In this document: positions 24,058-32,287 of the stretch, piece by piece
How the letters are laid out: every line of letters starts with the position of its first letter
Position numbering within the stretch: the first letter of the stretch is position 1
Program-made: the position numbers and the translations under genes
Origin: Candidatus Nomurabacteria bacterium UBA5155
GTDB taxonomy: Bacteria > Patescibacteriota > Minisyncoccia > Phycocordibacterales > UBA9973
Direction: 5' to 3'
Assembly: GCA_002413705.1 (NCBI GenBank)
Contig: DHXN01000011.1
Coordinates: forward strand, 1-64,000
DNA: 64,000 nucleotides
The notes under the pieces: model-generated
What the model was told of the DNA's origin: nothing
Databases searched by the model: none
The model's input: the letters and a program-made list of their open reading frames with translations, nothing else

Positions 24058-24977
24058 AATCAATTTTATCGCTATCTATAATGGCCGCGTTTGGATTGTT
24101 AGTCTTTGCGCTGGTACTTCCTACACAAGCCAATCAAGCAGCACAGACAGTGCTGGGAGAAACAACGACAATCAATAGAGTAGCGGGTGTGAGTATTCCC
24201 GTGAATACTATTTCTCGTGCAATTTCATCGCTATTGCCAAATACAAAAAGTTCACAGGGAACGACCCCTGTCACTGTTCCAAAAGATACCTCACCGCTAT
24301 CGATAGAAAATATTATTGATGCCACCAATGCCGAACGTATCAAAGCAGGGTTGCCGCCACTAAAGACCAGTGTCAAACTTGAACAGTCAGCAAAAATAAA
24401 AACTGAAGATATGATTACTAATCAATACTTCGAACATACTTCGCCAACAGGTAAAACTGTTGCGGATTTGGGCAATGAAGTGGGGTATGACTATGTGGTA
24501 ATGGGAGAAAATTTAGCGCTCGGTGATTTCACCAGCGCAGCTGATCTATTGCAAGCGTGGATGAACAGTCCCGGTCATCGCGCAAATATTTTAAATACTT
24601 CGTACCAAGATATTGGTGTGTATGCGACACAAGGTACATACCAAGGTCGCACTGTTTGGTTTGCTGTTCAACATTTTGGCACTGAGCGGGGAGTCTGCCC
24701 TAGCATCGATAGCTCTTTGAAGAGTTCTATCGACAGTCTCAATGCGACTATCAAAAAAGAAGAGTCTGATATTAGTGCATTGCGTACGCAGATTGAGGAT
24801 CCGAATCATCCGGACAATCAAAATTATGCCAATTTAATTTCACAATTTAATTCGCTTGTTGCAACATATAATGTAAACGTGACGACTTCTCAGCAAGAAA
24901 TTTCTCAGTATAACAAAGAGGTGATTGCTTTCAATAAATGCCTCGGTCAGTATCAGGTTACTCCTGTAAAAGAATAG
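24051..24977 (+). CDS. Secreted CAP-domain (SCP/PR1, YkwD-like) protein
   Basis: 308 aa. A signal peptide or anchor is at residues 1-30 (LSLSIMAAFGLLVFALVLP). The CAP domain spans about 85-215, with ATNAERIKAGLPPL, YFEHTSPTGKTVADL, MGENLALG, WMNSPGHRANIL and WFAVQHFG; the paired His and Glu residues of the CAP cavity are present. A C-terminal helical coil follows. Bacterial CAP proteins are exported and mostly uncharacterised; roles in wall or surface interactions are suggested. Confidence 0.9.
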   Translation: MLKSILSLSIMAAFGLLVFALVLPTQANQAAQTVLGETTTINRVAGVSIPVNTISRAISSLLPNTKSSQGTTPVTVPKDTSPLSIENIIDATNAERIKAGLPPLKTSVKLEQSAKIKTEDMITNQYFEHTSPTGKTVADLGNEVGYDYVVMGENLALGDFTSAADLLQAWMNSPGHRANILNTSYQDIGVYATQGTYQGRTVWFAVQHFGTERGVCPSIDSSLKSSIDSLNATIKKEESDISALRTQIEDPNHPDNQNYANLISQFNSLVATYNVNVTTSQQEISQYNKEVIAFNKCLGQYQVTPVKE

Positions 24978-24996
24978 GGGGTCTTCGAAATTATGT

Positions 24997-25076
24997 TAAC
25001 GTCGTACAATATATCTTTTAAGACGTTAGATATGAAAATTAGCCTTTATATAGAAAATGTTGTAATTTATATCTAA
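24997..25076. repeat. Nested short inverted repeats in an intergenic region
   Basis: TAACGTC (24997-25003) matches GACGTTA (25022-25028), and TTAGATAT (25026-25033) matches ATATCTAA (25069-25076). The two potential stems share bases 25026-25028, so they are mutually exclusive. The rest of the 134-bp gap before the 25112 gene is AT-rich with no clear promoter. Confidence 0.35.
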
Positions 25077-25111
25077 ATACTGATCATAACTTACCTTAAA
25101 AAAGAAATACC

Positions 25112-25759
25112 ATGGAAGAATCTATTATTTTCTCCGAAGCTTGGAGATATTTTCTCAGCATCATTGCGAGTGTAATACTTATTGCAGGAGCCGCACGATA
25201 CATTCGATCGATTGCAAAAAGAGTCGTGATTACCCGTCCCTTGGCTTGGTGCAGTATCACATTACTCATGGCTGCTACATTGTACACTCAATTGATGATG
25301 ATAGGATTTCAACCAAGTCTTATTGTATTGGCATCCTATGTGGCAGCCTGCGCAATGATCTGCTTGGTTTCTTTTTTTCAAAAAAGATATGATGACCACG
25401 CCAAACCACTAGAATGGATTTTTCTGTTGTGGAGTGTGATTGCAGTCTGCATTTATATCGTAACGAAAGATGTCTACGCCATCATGTGGTGCGCACTGTG
25501 CGGACATGTGTTCATTAGTGTTATAACATTTTTCAATGGTAGTAGCGCTACTCTGCTATCTCAATGTTCGAGTATGTGGTGCTGCACAATGATCGCGCAA
25601 TGTCTTGTAATTTTTACCTGCATAGACCAAAATTATTTGTATGCAATAGTGCCAGCATATCTCTTGTTGTTCAATGCGATAATGACAGTGACAACATCGA
25701 GAAAAATTCTTCATAAGTGGCGAATCAAACTCATTCGTAAACCAAAATGCCAAACATAA
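25112..25759 (+). CDS. Multi-pass membrane protein of unknown function
   Basis: 215 aa with about six hydrophobic helices and short loops; several Cys residues lie in or near the helices (SMWCCTMIAQCLVIFTC). The N-terminus is acidic and the C-terminus strongly basic (KILHKWRIKLIRKPKCQT), suggesting a cytoplasmic tail. No family is recognised. The stop codon lies in the loop of the terminator hairpin. No operon partner. Confidence 0.75.
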   Translation: MEESIIFSEAWRYFLSIIASVILIAGAARYIRSIAKRVVITRPLAWCSITLLMAATLYTQLMMIGFQPSLIVLASYVAACAMICLVSFFQKRYDDHAKPLEWIFLLWSVIAVCIYIVTKDVYAIMWCALCGHVFISVITFFNGSSATLLSQCSSMWCCTMIAQCLVIFTCIDQNYLYAIVPAYLLLFNAIMTVTTSRKILHKWRIKLIRKPKCQT

Positions 25760-25774
25760 CGTTTGGCATTTTTT
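25744..25774. terminator. Bidirectional terminator
   Basis: AAAATGCCAAAC / GTTTGGCATTTT, a 12-bp perfect stem with loop ATAAC. The TAA stop of the plus-strand gene lies at the loop. Confidence 0.9.
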
Positions 25775-26150
25775 ATTTATCTAACAGTTCCAGAATTTTA
25801 TCGAGCTTTTGGTTTTCTATCACATCCAAACGTTTGATAATATCCTCAATCTTTTTTTCAGACTCCACATTTGTCTCGTAGTCTGCATCAGCACGCAGCT
25901 CCGAGTGGCGACTTTGCAGGTTTTGACCCACCATAATAATAGATAGCAGAACGAGTTGCAAGAATGTTTGTGCTGTCCAAGAAACAATTGTTGCAGTTCC
26001 ACCGGCTATTGCTTGCGGCAAACTGATCAATGCCAAAATGGTGAATGCAATTGCGCACCACATAGTGCCAACAATGCTGGTGATAAATACTGCGGCTTTG
26101 TCGAGCGGACTAAGATTTTCTTTGTGTTCTTTGTTGATGTTGCGAACCAT
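25773..26150 (-). CDS. DUF1003 membrane protein
   Basis: 125 aa. It contains two TM helices and the typical DUF1003 segment NLQSRHSELRADADYETNVESEKKIEDI followed by a helical tail. Family members are small inner-membrane proteins of unknown function. It sits 3 nt downstream of the SDR gene on the same strand. Confidence 0.88.
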   Translation of the reverse strand: MVRNINKEHKENLSPLDKAAVFITSIVGTMWCAIAFTILALISLPQAIAGGTATIVSWTAQTFLQLVLLSIIMVGQNLQSRHSELRADADYETNVESEKKIEDIIKRLDVIENQKLDKILELLDK

Positions 26151-26153
26151 ATG

Positions 26154-26858
26154 TTACTCGTGTGCCATTACTTCTGCGCGCTCTGATTCGATCGCGTGCA
26201 ATATGCGCTCGGCGACGTATTCTGCACTATCTGCTTCAGGCATGTCCTCTCGATTAAACGGAGCTACTCCCCCTACTTTAATAGAGTTTTTGCTAAATCC
26301 CGTGTCAGTCAAACCTGGGTGCATGACATTGACGATGATATTATCTTTTTCTAGTTCTGCTCGGGCGGTAAGACTGAGACAATTTAATGCATATTTTGTG
26401 GAAGCATAGGCGCCAAGATTGGGAAAATAATTTTTTGACACTAGTGAACTAATATTTAAAATGTGTCCGCTTCCCTGCTCGCGCATAATGGGAATTACCC
26501 GTTGCATCGCAATTAACGGGCCGATGATATTCAGATCAATTATTTTCTGGTATTCATGAATGGCGACATGTTCAATCGGAGCATACAGTCCTTTACCGGC
26601 ATTGTTTACCAATACATCAATTCTACCAAAATGTTCTTTCACTTTGTGAATCATTTCTTTAACATCAGTTTCCTTTGCCATATCAGTCGGCACTGCAAAT
26701 GATCCTGGGATTTCATTTACCAATGTTTCTAATACCTCAACTGATCGTGCCGCCAGTGCTACCTTTGCGCCGTGTTGTGCCAGTAATCGCGCAGTTGCCA
26801 GACCGATCCCGCCGGTCGCTCCAGTAATAATGATCACTTTTCCGTCTACTTTTTTCAT
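26154..26858 (-). CDS. Short-chain dehydrogenase/reductase
   Basis: 234 aa starting at the ATG at 26858. An in-frame TTG further upstream is rejected because TATACT is 6 nt before this ATG. The Rossmann motif is TGATGGIG (residues 13-20), NNAG is present, and the catalytic Ser, Tyr and Lys are in NISSLVS and YASTK. The classical SDR length and motifs are complete. An NADP preference is suggested by Arg after the second strand (ALAARS). The substrate is unknown. Confidence 0.92.
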   Translation of the reverse strand: MKKVDGKVIIITGATGGIGLATARLLAQHGAKVALAARSVEVLETLVNEIPGSFAVPTDMAKETDVKEMIHKVKEHFGRIDVLVNNAGKGLYAPIEHVAIHEYQKIIDLNIIGPLIAMQRVIPIMREQGSGHILNISSLVSKNYFPNLGAYASTKYALNCLSLTARAELEKDNIIVNVMHPGLTDTGFSKNSIKVGGVAPFNREDMPEADSAEYVAERILHAIESERAEVMAHE

Positions 26859-26864
26859 ATGTAT

Positions 26865-26870
26865 AGTATA
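26865..26870 (-). promoter_or_regulatory. -10 element of the SDR gene
   Basis: TATACT on the minus strand with a 6-nt spacer to the ATG at 26858. Confidence 0.6.
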
Positions 26871-26909
26871 CCGCAACAGTACTGCTTTGATCTACTCGGT
26901 TAGGCTTTT

Positions 26910-28157
26910 TTATGCATTACTTCCTGCCACGAAACCTGTTGTCCAACAGAGTTGTAGGGAGAACCCGCCGGAAGGGCGCGTGATGTGAAGGAGATCGCCG
27001 GTGATGTAGAGGTTAGAGTAGAGTTTGGAACGCATAGTTTTCATGTCCATTTCGGTCAGAGGGATGCCGCCGTCTGCCACTACTGCTCGGTCAAAACCCA
27101 TGAGTCCAGTGATAGTCATTGGCAATGTCTTTAGAGTATCAACTATGAGCTTGCGCTGTTCCTTTGTCACGCTGTGCACTTTTGTTTCTGGATCAACGGT
27201 AGGTAGTAATGAAAAGACTGCTTCGATCATGCCATGTGGCACGATGTCATCCATGATATTTTTTAAAAGCTTGTTCTTGTTATTTTCAAATACTGAAAGA
27301 ATTTTTTGCTCCAATGCCGCGTGATCTGTATCTGGATAGGCATCGATGACTGCTGTTACTCTCCCTTCCTGCAGCAAGTCTCCCACCATGACTGCAGAAT
27401 TTAAAATCAACGGGCCTGACAGTCCAAAGTGTGTGAAGAGCAGCTTGCCTGTCTTTGAGAATTTCTTTTTTCCTTCCACGGAGAATGTAATTTTCATAAA
27501 TGTCAGCGACGTACCCGACAATGATTTCACCCATGATTCTTTCACTGCCAACGGTACGATGCTTGGCGTCGGTGCAGTCACACTGTGCCCTAGAGCTTTG
27601 AGCCAATTGAAGCCATCACCTGTAGAGCCGGTTTCTGCATGTGACACGCCGCCTGTAGCCAGAATGTAGGTTTTGGCAGTAAGCGTTTCCTCGCCTGCTA
27701 TCACTCCTTGTATAGCGCCATCTGACGCTAGTATCCGCTCCACTGGACTGCTAGTCTTCACCGTGACATTTCCCTCTTTCATATATTGCTCTAGTGTATT
27801 GAATACATCGATAGATTTTTCCGTATGAGGAAATGCGCGCTTGCGAGCTTGCACCACCAGTGGCAATCCTCTTTTTTCAAAAAATTCAAACGTGGTCTTG
27901 TTGCTAAATTGCGCGAACACCGAATATAAGAATTGCTCGGCTTTGCCATAGTGTTTTAGAAACAATCTTGTGTCTTCCTCAGCGTTTGTGATATTACATC
28001 GCCCGCCACCACTGATCTTCAATTTTTCCCCAAGCTTTTTATTCTTTTCTAGCAATAATACTTTTTTACCGCACTCCGCTGCACGTCCTGCTGCCATAAT
28101 GCCTGCAGGACCTCCTCCTACCACAATGACATCATATTGTTGTGTCGTCGTAGTCAT
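26910..28157 (-). CDS. HI0933-family flavoprotein (BaiN/YhiN-like)
   Basis: 415 aa. The N-terminal FAD-binding motif is VIVVGGGPAGIMAAGRAA with LLLEKNKKLGEKLKISGGGRCNITN, the signature of the HI0933 family. The C-terminal GGIPLTEMDMKTMRSKLYSNLYITGDLL and SGGFSLQLCWTTGFVAG complete it. Members are FAD enzymes of uncertain activity; some gut bacterial homologues reduce unsaturated bile-acid intermediates. The stop of the upstream ABC-F gene is 1 nt before its start codon. Confidence 0.92.
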   Translation of the reverse strand: MTTTTQQYDVIVVGGGPAGIMAAGRAAECGKKVLLLEKNKKLGEKLKISGGGRCNITNAEEDTRLFLKHYGKAEQFLYSVFAQFSNKTTFEFFEKRGLPLVVQARKRAFPHTEKSIDVFNTLEQYMKEGNVTVKTSSPVERILASDGAIQGVIAGEETLTAKTYILATGGVSHAETGSTGDGFNWLKALGHSVTAPTPSIVPLAVKESWVKSLSGTSLTFMKITFSVEGKKKFSKTGKLLFTHFGLSGPLILNSAVMVGDLLQEGRVTAVIDAYPDTDHAALEQKILSVFENNKNKLLKNIMDDIVPHGMIEAVFSLLPTVDPETKVHSVTKEQRKLIVDTLKTLPMTITGLMGFDRAVVADGGIPLTEMDMKTMRSKLYSNLYITGDLLHITRPSGGFSLQLCWTTGFVAGSNA

Positions 28158-28158
28158 A

Positions 28159-29628
28159 TTACTTATCCAAATCTAATACTTCATCAATGCGAATCTGATG
28201 CACGAATTCCGGTACATGAGATACCACAATCATGGCACCAGCAAATGTACTCAAGGCTTTGGCAATGATCGGTAAATGGCGAAAATTGATATGGTTTGTA
28301 GGTTCATCAAGAATAAGCAATCCTGGTTCCATCAATACCAATGTTGCAAATGCCACCAATCCTTTTTGTCCTTCTGAAAGACTGCCAACTTTGGTATTGA
28401 TAATATCTGAAGTGATAAGAAATGTTGATGCGGTGGAACGAATACGTTCTTCATTGGGACGCAAGCCAGACGATGCCATAGCTTTTTTCAATGATTCGTA
28501 TGCAGTATCATTGAAATCGAGTGTTGAGAAATCTTGTCGATAATATCCCACGCGCACATTTTTACCGATCACTGATCCCTTGGCAGTGCCATTGGCAATA
28601 GATTCAAGCAATGTGCTTTTGCCGATACCGTTTGGTCCGCGAAGCAGAAGGTGTTGATTTTTCTTCAATGAGATAGCAGCTTTGCGTTCCGTGACTTTAT
28701 GATTTTTTAAGACGGTAAACGAAGTGATGTTGATAATTTCTCCAATGGTGTCGTGTTGGGCAGGAATGGTAAACGGACGAATAGTCTTGTCTTCTTTTCG
28801 AACATCAACAATATCCTCTTCAAGTTCTTCAGCTTTCTCGCGCATGCGTTTAGCCACCAAACGCATTTGGCCACCTTTATAAGCGAACTGATTAGCTTTC
28901 TCTTTCTTGGCTTGAATTTCTTTTGCCAACATAGCATTTTTCATGTTTTCTCTTTCGATACGCACTGAGATATCGCGCACTACATCGGTATAGTTACCGA
29001 CATATTGTTCAATCTTGCGAGTGAAGATATCTAAGTATAAGACACCTTCAGTGAAGGCATTCAGGAATGCCGCATCATGAGAAATAACCAGAACAGTTTT
29101 TTTATAATCAATCAAAAACTTTGTCAGGTGTTCAATGCCGGCAGTATCCAAATTGTTTGTTGGCTCATCGAGTAATAATAGGTCAGGATCTTGAATCAAC
29201 GCAGATGCTAGCAGTAGGCGCGCTTGCTGTCCGCCAGAAAAACTTTTGATAATTTTTTCATGAACATGTTTGACGTTGAGATTGACCGCTTCCAACACTG
29301 CATCAATGCGCGGGTCAATATCATACATCTTTTCTTTGAATTGTGATTCGAAATATTCTCGTACCGTCAGTTCCATCTGTTCACGAGCGATGACCTGGCG
29401 TGCAGTGGCTACTGTGGTGCCTTTGACGATATTGATACTACCTTCTTCTGGTTTGAAGACCCCAGTTAGCAGATTGAAAATAGTACTTTTGCCGGCACCA
29501 TTTTGCCCCATCAGTGTTAGCTTTGCACCTTTACGAATTGAAAAAGACACCTCTTCCAAGATGGGTTTTGTGGCACTATATTCAAATGATACGGCATCAA
29601 AGCGTACGATTGCTTCCCCTTTTGACAT
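28159..29628 (-). CDS. ABC-F family ATPase
   Basis: 489 aa, two ABC domains in tandem and no TM helices. Walker A motifs are GQNGAGKST (about 41) and GPNGIGKST (about 335), signatures SFSGGQQAR and SLSEGQKG, and Walker B LLLDEPTNNLD and LILDEPTNH. The charged linker between them (about 215-290) is typical of ABC-F proteins that act in the ribosomal E site. It could be a translation factor (EttA-like) or a ribosome-protection protein; the sequence does not decide. The ATG at 29628 is chosen over an upstream TTG. Confidence 0.93.
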   Translation of the reverse strand: MSKGEAIVRFDAVSFEYSATKPILEEVSFSIRKGAKLTLMGQNGAGKSTIFNLLTGVFKPEEGSINIVKGTTVATARQVIAREQMELTVREYFESQFKEKMYDIDPRIDAVLEAVNLNVKHVHEKIIKSFSGGQQARLLLASALIQDPDLLLLDEPTNNLDTAGIEHLTKFLIDYKKTVLVISHDAAFLNAFTEGVLYLDIFTRKIEQYVGNYTDVVRDISVRIERENMKNAMLAKEIQAKKEKANQFAYKGGQMRLVAKRMREKAEELEEDIVDVRKEDKTIRPFTIPAQHDTIGEIINITSFTVLKNHKVTERKAAISLKKNQHLLLRGPNGIGKSTLLESIANGTAKGSVIGKNVRVGYYRQDFSTLDFNDTAYESLKKAMASSGLRPNEERIRSTASTFLITSDIINTKVGSLSEGQKGLVAFATLVLMEPGLLILDEPTNHINFRHLPIIAKALSTFAGAMIVVSHVPEFVHQIRIDEVLDLDK

Positions 29629-29639
29629 ATACAATAAAA

Positions 29640-29657
29640 GTGTTATGAGTATAACAC
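29640..29657 (-). promoter_or_regulatory. Inverted repeat covering the ABC-F promoter -10
   Basis: On the minus strand GTGTTA-TACTCA-TAACAC is a 6-6-6 inverted repeat that contains TATACT. It has the same layout as the repeats at 14713-14730 and 34691-34708. The start codon lies 11 nt downstream of its edge. Confidence 0.5.
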
Positions 29658-29681
29658 AGATATCATATATATAAAGGAGAT

Positions 29682-30245
29682 TTAGTATTTTCTCATCACA
29701 CTGCGGACAACTGCAACAATCGTGAGTTCGTATTCAGGATGAATAGGTTTGTAGTGTTTGTTCGCTGGCTCAAGCCAAAGTTTATTATTTTTACTCCGCA
29801 AGAATTTCATTGTGAATTCTCCGTCCACTTGAGCAATGACAATATCGCCATCTTTGGCGGTATTGGTTCGTTCTGCAATGACAATATCGCCATCAGCAAT
29901 ATGAGCTTCGATCATGGAGTCGCCGTCCACTTCAAAAAGATAGGTACTGGCTTTTTTTGGTACGAGATATTCTTCAATATTGAGTGTGTCGGTCAACATT
30001 TCGCCAGGAGATGGTAGTCCGGCTTTAATAAAACCAACCATTGGTATGTCGTTGAAACCATCGCTGGGAATAAGTTTTCCCAGTTTGTCTTTGGTCACTA
30101 TGCCCGCTGCAATGAGTTTGGTTACTACGCGATACACAGCATTCTTGGATTTGAAACCAAAAATAGTCATCATCTCAGTGTAGGTCGGCATGCGTCGTTT
30201 TGATTGATAGAATGAGAGAAGTTTTTCTTTGTAATCTGGAGTCAT
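29682..30245 (-). CDS. lexA: LexA-like SOS repressor
   Basis: 187 aa. An N-terminal winged-helix-like domain (MPTYTEMMTIFGFKSKNAVY) is followed by the S24 self-cleavage domain. The cleavage site Ala75-Gly76 is in FIKAGLPSP, the nucleophile Ser110 in DGDSMIEAHI and Lys147 in FTMKFL. It should repress DNA-damage genes and self-cleave with RecA. It is the third gene of an operon that begins with two unknown small ORFs and has a GAAC-N4-GTTC box at its promoter, indicating autoregulation. Confidence 0.93.
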   Translation of the reverse strand: MTPDYKEKLLSFYQSKRRMPTYTEMMTIFGFKSKNAVYRVVTKLIAAGIVTKDKLGKLIPSDGFNDIPMVGFIKAGLPSPGEMLTDTLNIEEYLVPKKASTYLFEVDGDSMIEAHIADGDIVIAERTNTAKDGDIVIAQVDGEFTMKFLRSKNNKLWLEPANKHYKPIHPEYELTIVAVVRSVMRKY

Positions 30246-30261
30246 ATGTTAGAAATGGATA

Positions 30262-30444
30262 TTAGAAACTAAGCACTTGCTGAAAGAATTGTAACAGAAA
30301 ATGCTTATTCTTTGTAGGTTTGTGTCGTCCAAAAGAACGTGACAACGAAAGCAATGAAAAAGAAGTGCGGTCATTGTCGTAACTTAATCGCTCAAGACGA
30401 CTAAGTTCATTTTTGAGAGTGAGCTGGAATGGAGTGGTTTTCAT
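30262..30444 (-). CDS. Small basic protein in the lexA operon, 60 aa
   Basis: Begins MKTTPFQLTLKNELSRLERL and ends with a Phe/Leu-rich stretch (HFLLQFFQQVLSF). It overlaps the previous small gene by the ATGA quadruplet and lies 16 nt upstream of lexA, so the order and spacing argue for a translated operon gene. No domain is recognised. By position it could be a DNA-damage-inducible regulator or division inhibitor, but there is no TM or LysM as in YneA-like inhibitors. Confidence 0.6.
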   Translation of the reverse strand: MKTTPFQLTLKNELSRLERLSYDNDRTSFSLLSLSRSFGRHKPTKNKHFLLQFFQQVLSF

Positions 30445-30629
30445 GCAAATACTCGGCCGAAGAAACCTCCTTTTTGATCATACTTTTGAGCGCGAAGCTT
30501 TCGAAGCAACATACGATGCTTTTGAGCCTCTGCCATGTATTGCTGCCCGCTGACAATCTTTGCGTCGATACGCTCATTTAATGTATGTATCTGACGTTCT
30601 AGTGTTGTGATGTATTGATTTTTTGACAT
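30441..30629 (-). CDS. Small coiled-coil protein, first gene of the lexA operon, 62 aa
   Basis: Starts MSKNQYITTLERQIHTLNER with a helical, heptad-like N-terminus and continues into a strongly basic stretch (HRMLLRKLRAQKYDQK), ending GGFFGRVFA. GAGGAG lies 17 nt upstream, too far for a good Shine-Dalgarno. It is the gene closest to the LexA box and should be the most directly DNA-damage-induced. The family is unknown. A nucleic-acid-binding role is possible from its charge. Confidence 0.65.
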   Translation of the reverse strand: MSKNQYITTLERQIHTLNERIDAKIVSGQQYMAEAQKHRMLLRKLRAQKYDQKGGFFGRVFA

Positions 30630-30666
30630 ATATATTCTAAATAATTACTCCTCTTGTAACTTCTTT

Positions 30667-30695
30667 AGTATATGTGAACGAACGTTCACATGCAA
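30667..30695 (-). promoter_or_regulatory. LexA-controlled promoter of the lexA operon
   Basis: Minus strand: -35 TTGCAT (30695-30690), 17-bp spacer, -10 TATACT (30672-30667). The 18-bp box TGTGAACGAACGTTCACA (30673-30690 as read on the plus strand) fills the spacer and contains GAAC-N4-GTTC, the core of Gram-positive LexA boxes. Bound LexA would block polymerase completely. Confidence 0.85.
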
Positions 30696-30717
30696 GCAAA
30701 TACTTGTGGATAACTAT

Positions 30718-31341
30718 TTACCTAGTCTTTATTTCCTCTTTAGCTAAATTGTTGATGATTTTCTTCCAAAATAATGCTACCCCAAGTGCAATAGCAAGGA
30801 AAAACACAATACTAAAATTACCAATAAGATCATTTACTGCCTGCCAACTGTCACCGAACAGATATCCCACCATTGCATAGAAAAATGTGTCAGCAAATGC
30901 ACCCATCGCTTCAAATAACAGAAACTTTCTATAGCGAACATTTCCCATGCCGCAAATCAGATTGGTGGTCAGTGTCGCAATCACTTCAAAGCGAGTGATG
31001 AAAATAATAAAACCTGGTCGTTTATTGATTCTTTTTTCAATCAAGATGAAATTCCTTGATGTTAAAATCTTTTTAAGAAATCCTACTCGATACAATAACT
31101 TTTTTCCATATATTCGCGCTAACCAAAATGACAGGTTGTCCCCCGCCATGTTTGCAATTGTGACAACAATAATCAGTACGACAATATTAAAATACCCCTG
31201 ACTGGCGAAAGCGGCAGATGCAACAAGCAATGTTCCGGCAGGGATTGGAATAGCCAGCGCCGCTAAAAAGGTAATGACGAACAATGCTGTATATTTATAG
31301 AGCAAGATGTACGGCAGTATTGTTTGCGCCAAGAAGCTCAT
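30718..31341 (-). CDS. DedA-family (VTT/SNARE-associated) membrane protein
   Basis: 207 aa from the ATG at 31341, 1 nt after the stop of the upstream gene. Features are FLAALAIPIPAGTLLVASAAFASQG, NMAGDNLSFWLARIYG, and the conserved RFEVIATLTTNLICGMGNVRYRKFLLFEAMGAFADTFF region. DedA proteins are multi-pass lipid scramblase-like proteins tied to membrane potential and lipid-carrier recycling. The promoter is upstream of the 31343-31732 gene, so the two form an operon. Confidence 0.92.
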   Translation of the reverse strand: MSFLAQTILPYILLYKYTALFVITFLAALAIPIPAGTLLVASAAFASQGYFNIVVLIIVVTIANMAGDNLSFWLARIYGKKLLYRVGFLKKILTSRNFILIEKRINKRPGFIIFITRFEVIATLTTNLICGMGNVRYRKFLLFEAMGAFADTFFYAMVGYLFGDSWQAVNDLIGNFSIVFFLAIALGVALFWKKIINNLAKEEIKTR

Positions 31342-31342
31342 G

Positions 31343-31732
31343 TTATTTATTGGTGTAGCTAGTGATAACCTGCTTAACACCAGTGAAGAAAACAGTTGAG
31401 TTTAATTTGTGCCGCTTGATATAGGTATCAATGCGAATATTGGGGTATGAAGGGTCAATAATACCGAGACCGTTCTGAAGATATGATGCGGGCATGTTGA
31501 ATACCACATTGAGATAGTTGAATGTCATCCACGGCTGGATAGTGTCTATTGTCACACGATGATTGACGCGCTCTGAACCATGTATACTGTATATAGGATG
31601 TAACTCGCCCGCTTTATAGATTTTTTTAAAGGTGGCGGTAAACGAAATGATTGAAGCAAGACAAATGAGTGCTAAAATAGCGACTCCTAGTATCTTTAGA
31701 ACCTTCTTTTGCTCATGGCTAATGGTATACAT
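31343..31732 (-). CDS. Single-TM hypothetical protein coupled to DedA, 129 aa
   Basis: One TM helix (ILGVAILALICLASIISFTA, residues 14-33) precedes a soluble, presumably external domain with WMTFNYLNVVFNMPASYLQNGLG and IDTYIKRHKLNSTVFF. That domain looks like a small helical module, but I cannot name it. TATACT is 8 nt before the ATG. Its stop codon is 1 nt from the DedA start, giving tight coupling; a functional partnership in the membrane is inferred. Confidence 0.7.
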   Translation of the reverse strand: MYTISHEQKKVLKILGVAILALICLASIISFTATFKKIYKAGELHPIYSIHGSERVNHRVTIDTIQPWMTFNYLNVVFNMPASYLQNGLGIIDPSYPNIRIDTYIKRHKLNSTVFFTGVKQVITSYTNK

Positions 31733-31759
31733 ACCGGGCTAGTATAACATTTCTAGACC

Positions 31760-31792
31760 AAAAACTTCTCTTACTGAGTAAGAGAAGTTTTT
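31760..31792. terminator. Strong intrinsic terminator
   Basis: A perfect 15-bp stem AAAAACTTCTCTTAC / GTAAGAGAAGTTTTT with a TGA loop. On the minus strand it ends transcripts from the gene at 31905 just before the next promoter. Confidence 0.85.
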
Positions 31793-31904
31793 GTGAGAAA
31801 ACTGTCATTTATATTTATTTTTTTGAGGTACGGTAATTGTAATGATTGTGTATAATATTTTTTTAAGGCTAGGCGAATAATAATTCAATCACTCTTCAAT
31901 CATG

Positions 31905-32240
31905 TTATTCTATTGTGTTTGGGGCTGTTATGCCCGCGTGTTGTAAAAGTATTTGTGCCTGACTGTCTTTGCCCACTTCGTGAAGTGCGCGTGCAGCCAC
32001 AAGGGCATCAAACTGTTCTTGTGTTATTGCTTGGGCTCCCGGTCTTCCTTTTATAGCAGAGGCAAAAGCATTGTAGTCGTCATCTTCAATGGTTTTACCA
32101 AGTACTTCATGTAATACGGGCACGCTCATGTGTTGTACCCACTCTGGTGGCTGTGCTGCATAACTTGTAGCAGCAATCACTCCAGCTGATGCAATCCCCA
32201 GAAGCCCCGAAAGCAATATTTTTCGTGTTGCTACCGTCAT
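31905..32240 (-). CDS. Small secreted hypothetical protein, 111 aa
   Basis: A signal peptide covers residues 1-29 (ILLSGLLGIASAGVIAATSY, cleavage near AYA-AQ). The mature 82 residues are helical and contain no Cys; LHEVLGKTIEDDDYNAFASAIKG and ITQEQFDALVAARALHEVG look like two short helical hairpins. No family is recognised. It lies downstream of the sigma-factor and membrane-protein genes in the same direction, so it may be part of that regulated unit. Confidence 0.7.
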   Translation of the reverse strand: MTVATRKILLSGLLGIASAGVIAATSYAAQPPEWVQHMSVPVLHEVLGKTIEDDDYNAFASAIKGRPGAQAITQEQFDALVAARALHEVGKDSQAQILLQHAGITAPNTIE

Positions 32241-32287
32241 TACGTTTAACTTTTGTGCAAATTACTAATAAGTGGAATCACTCCACT

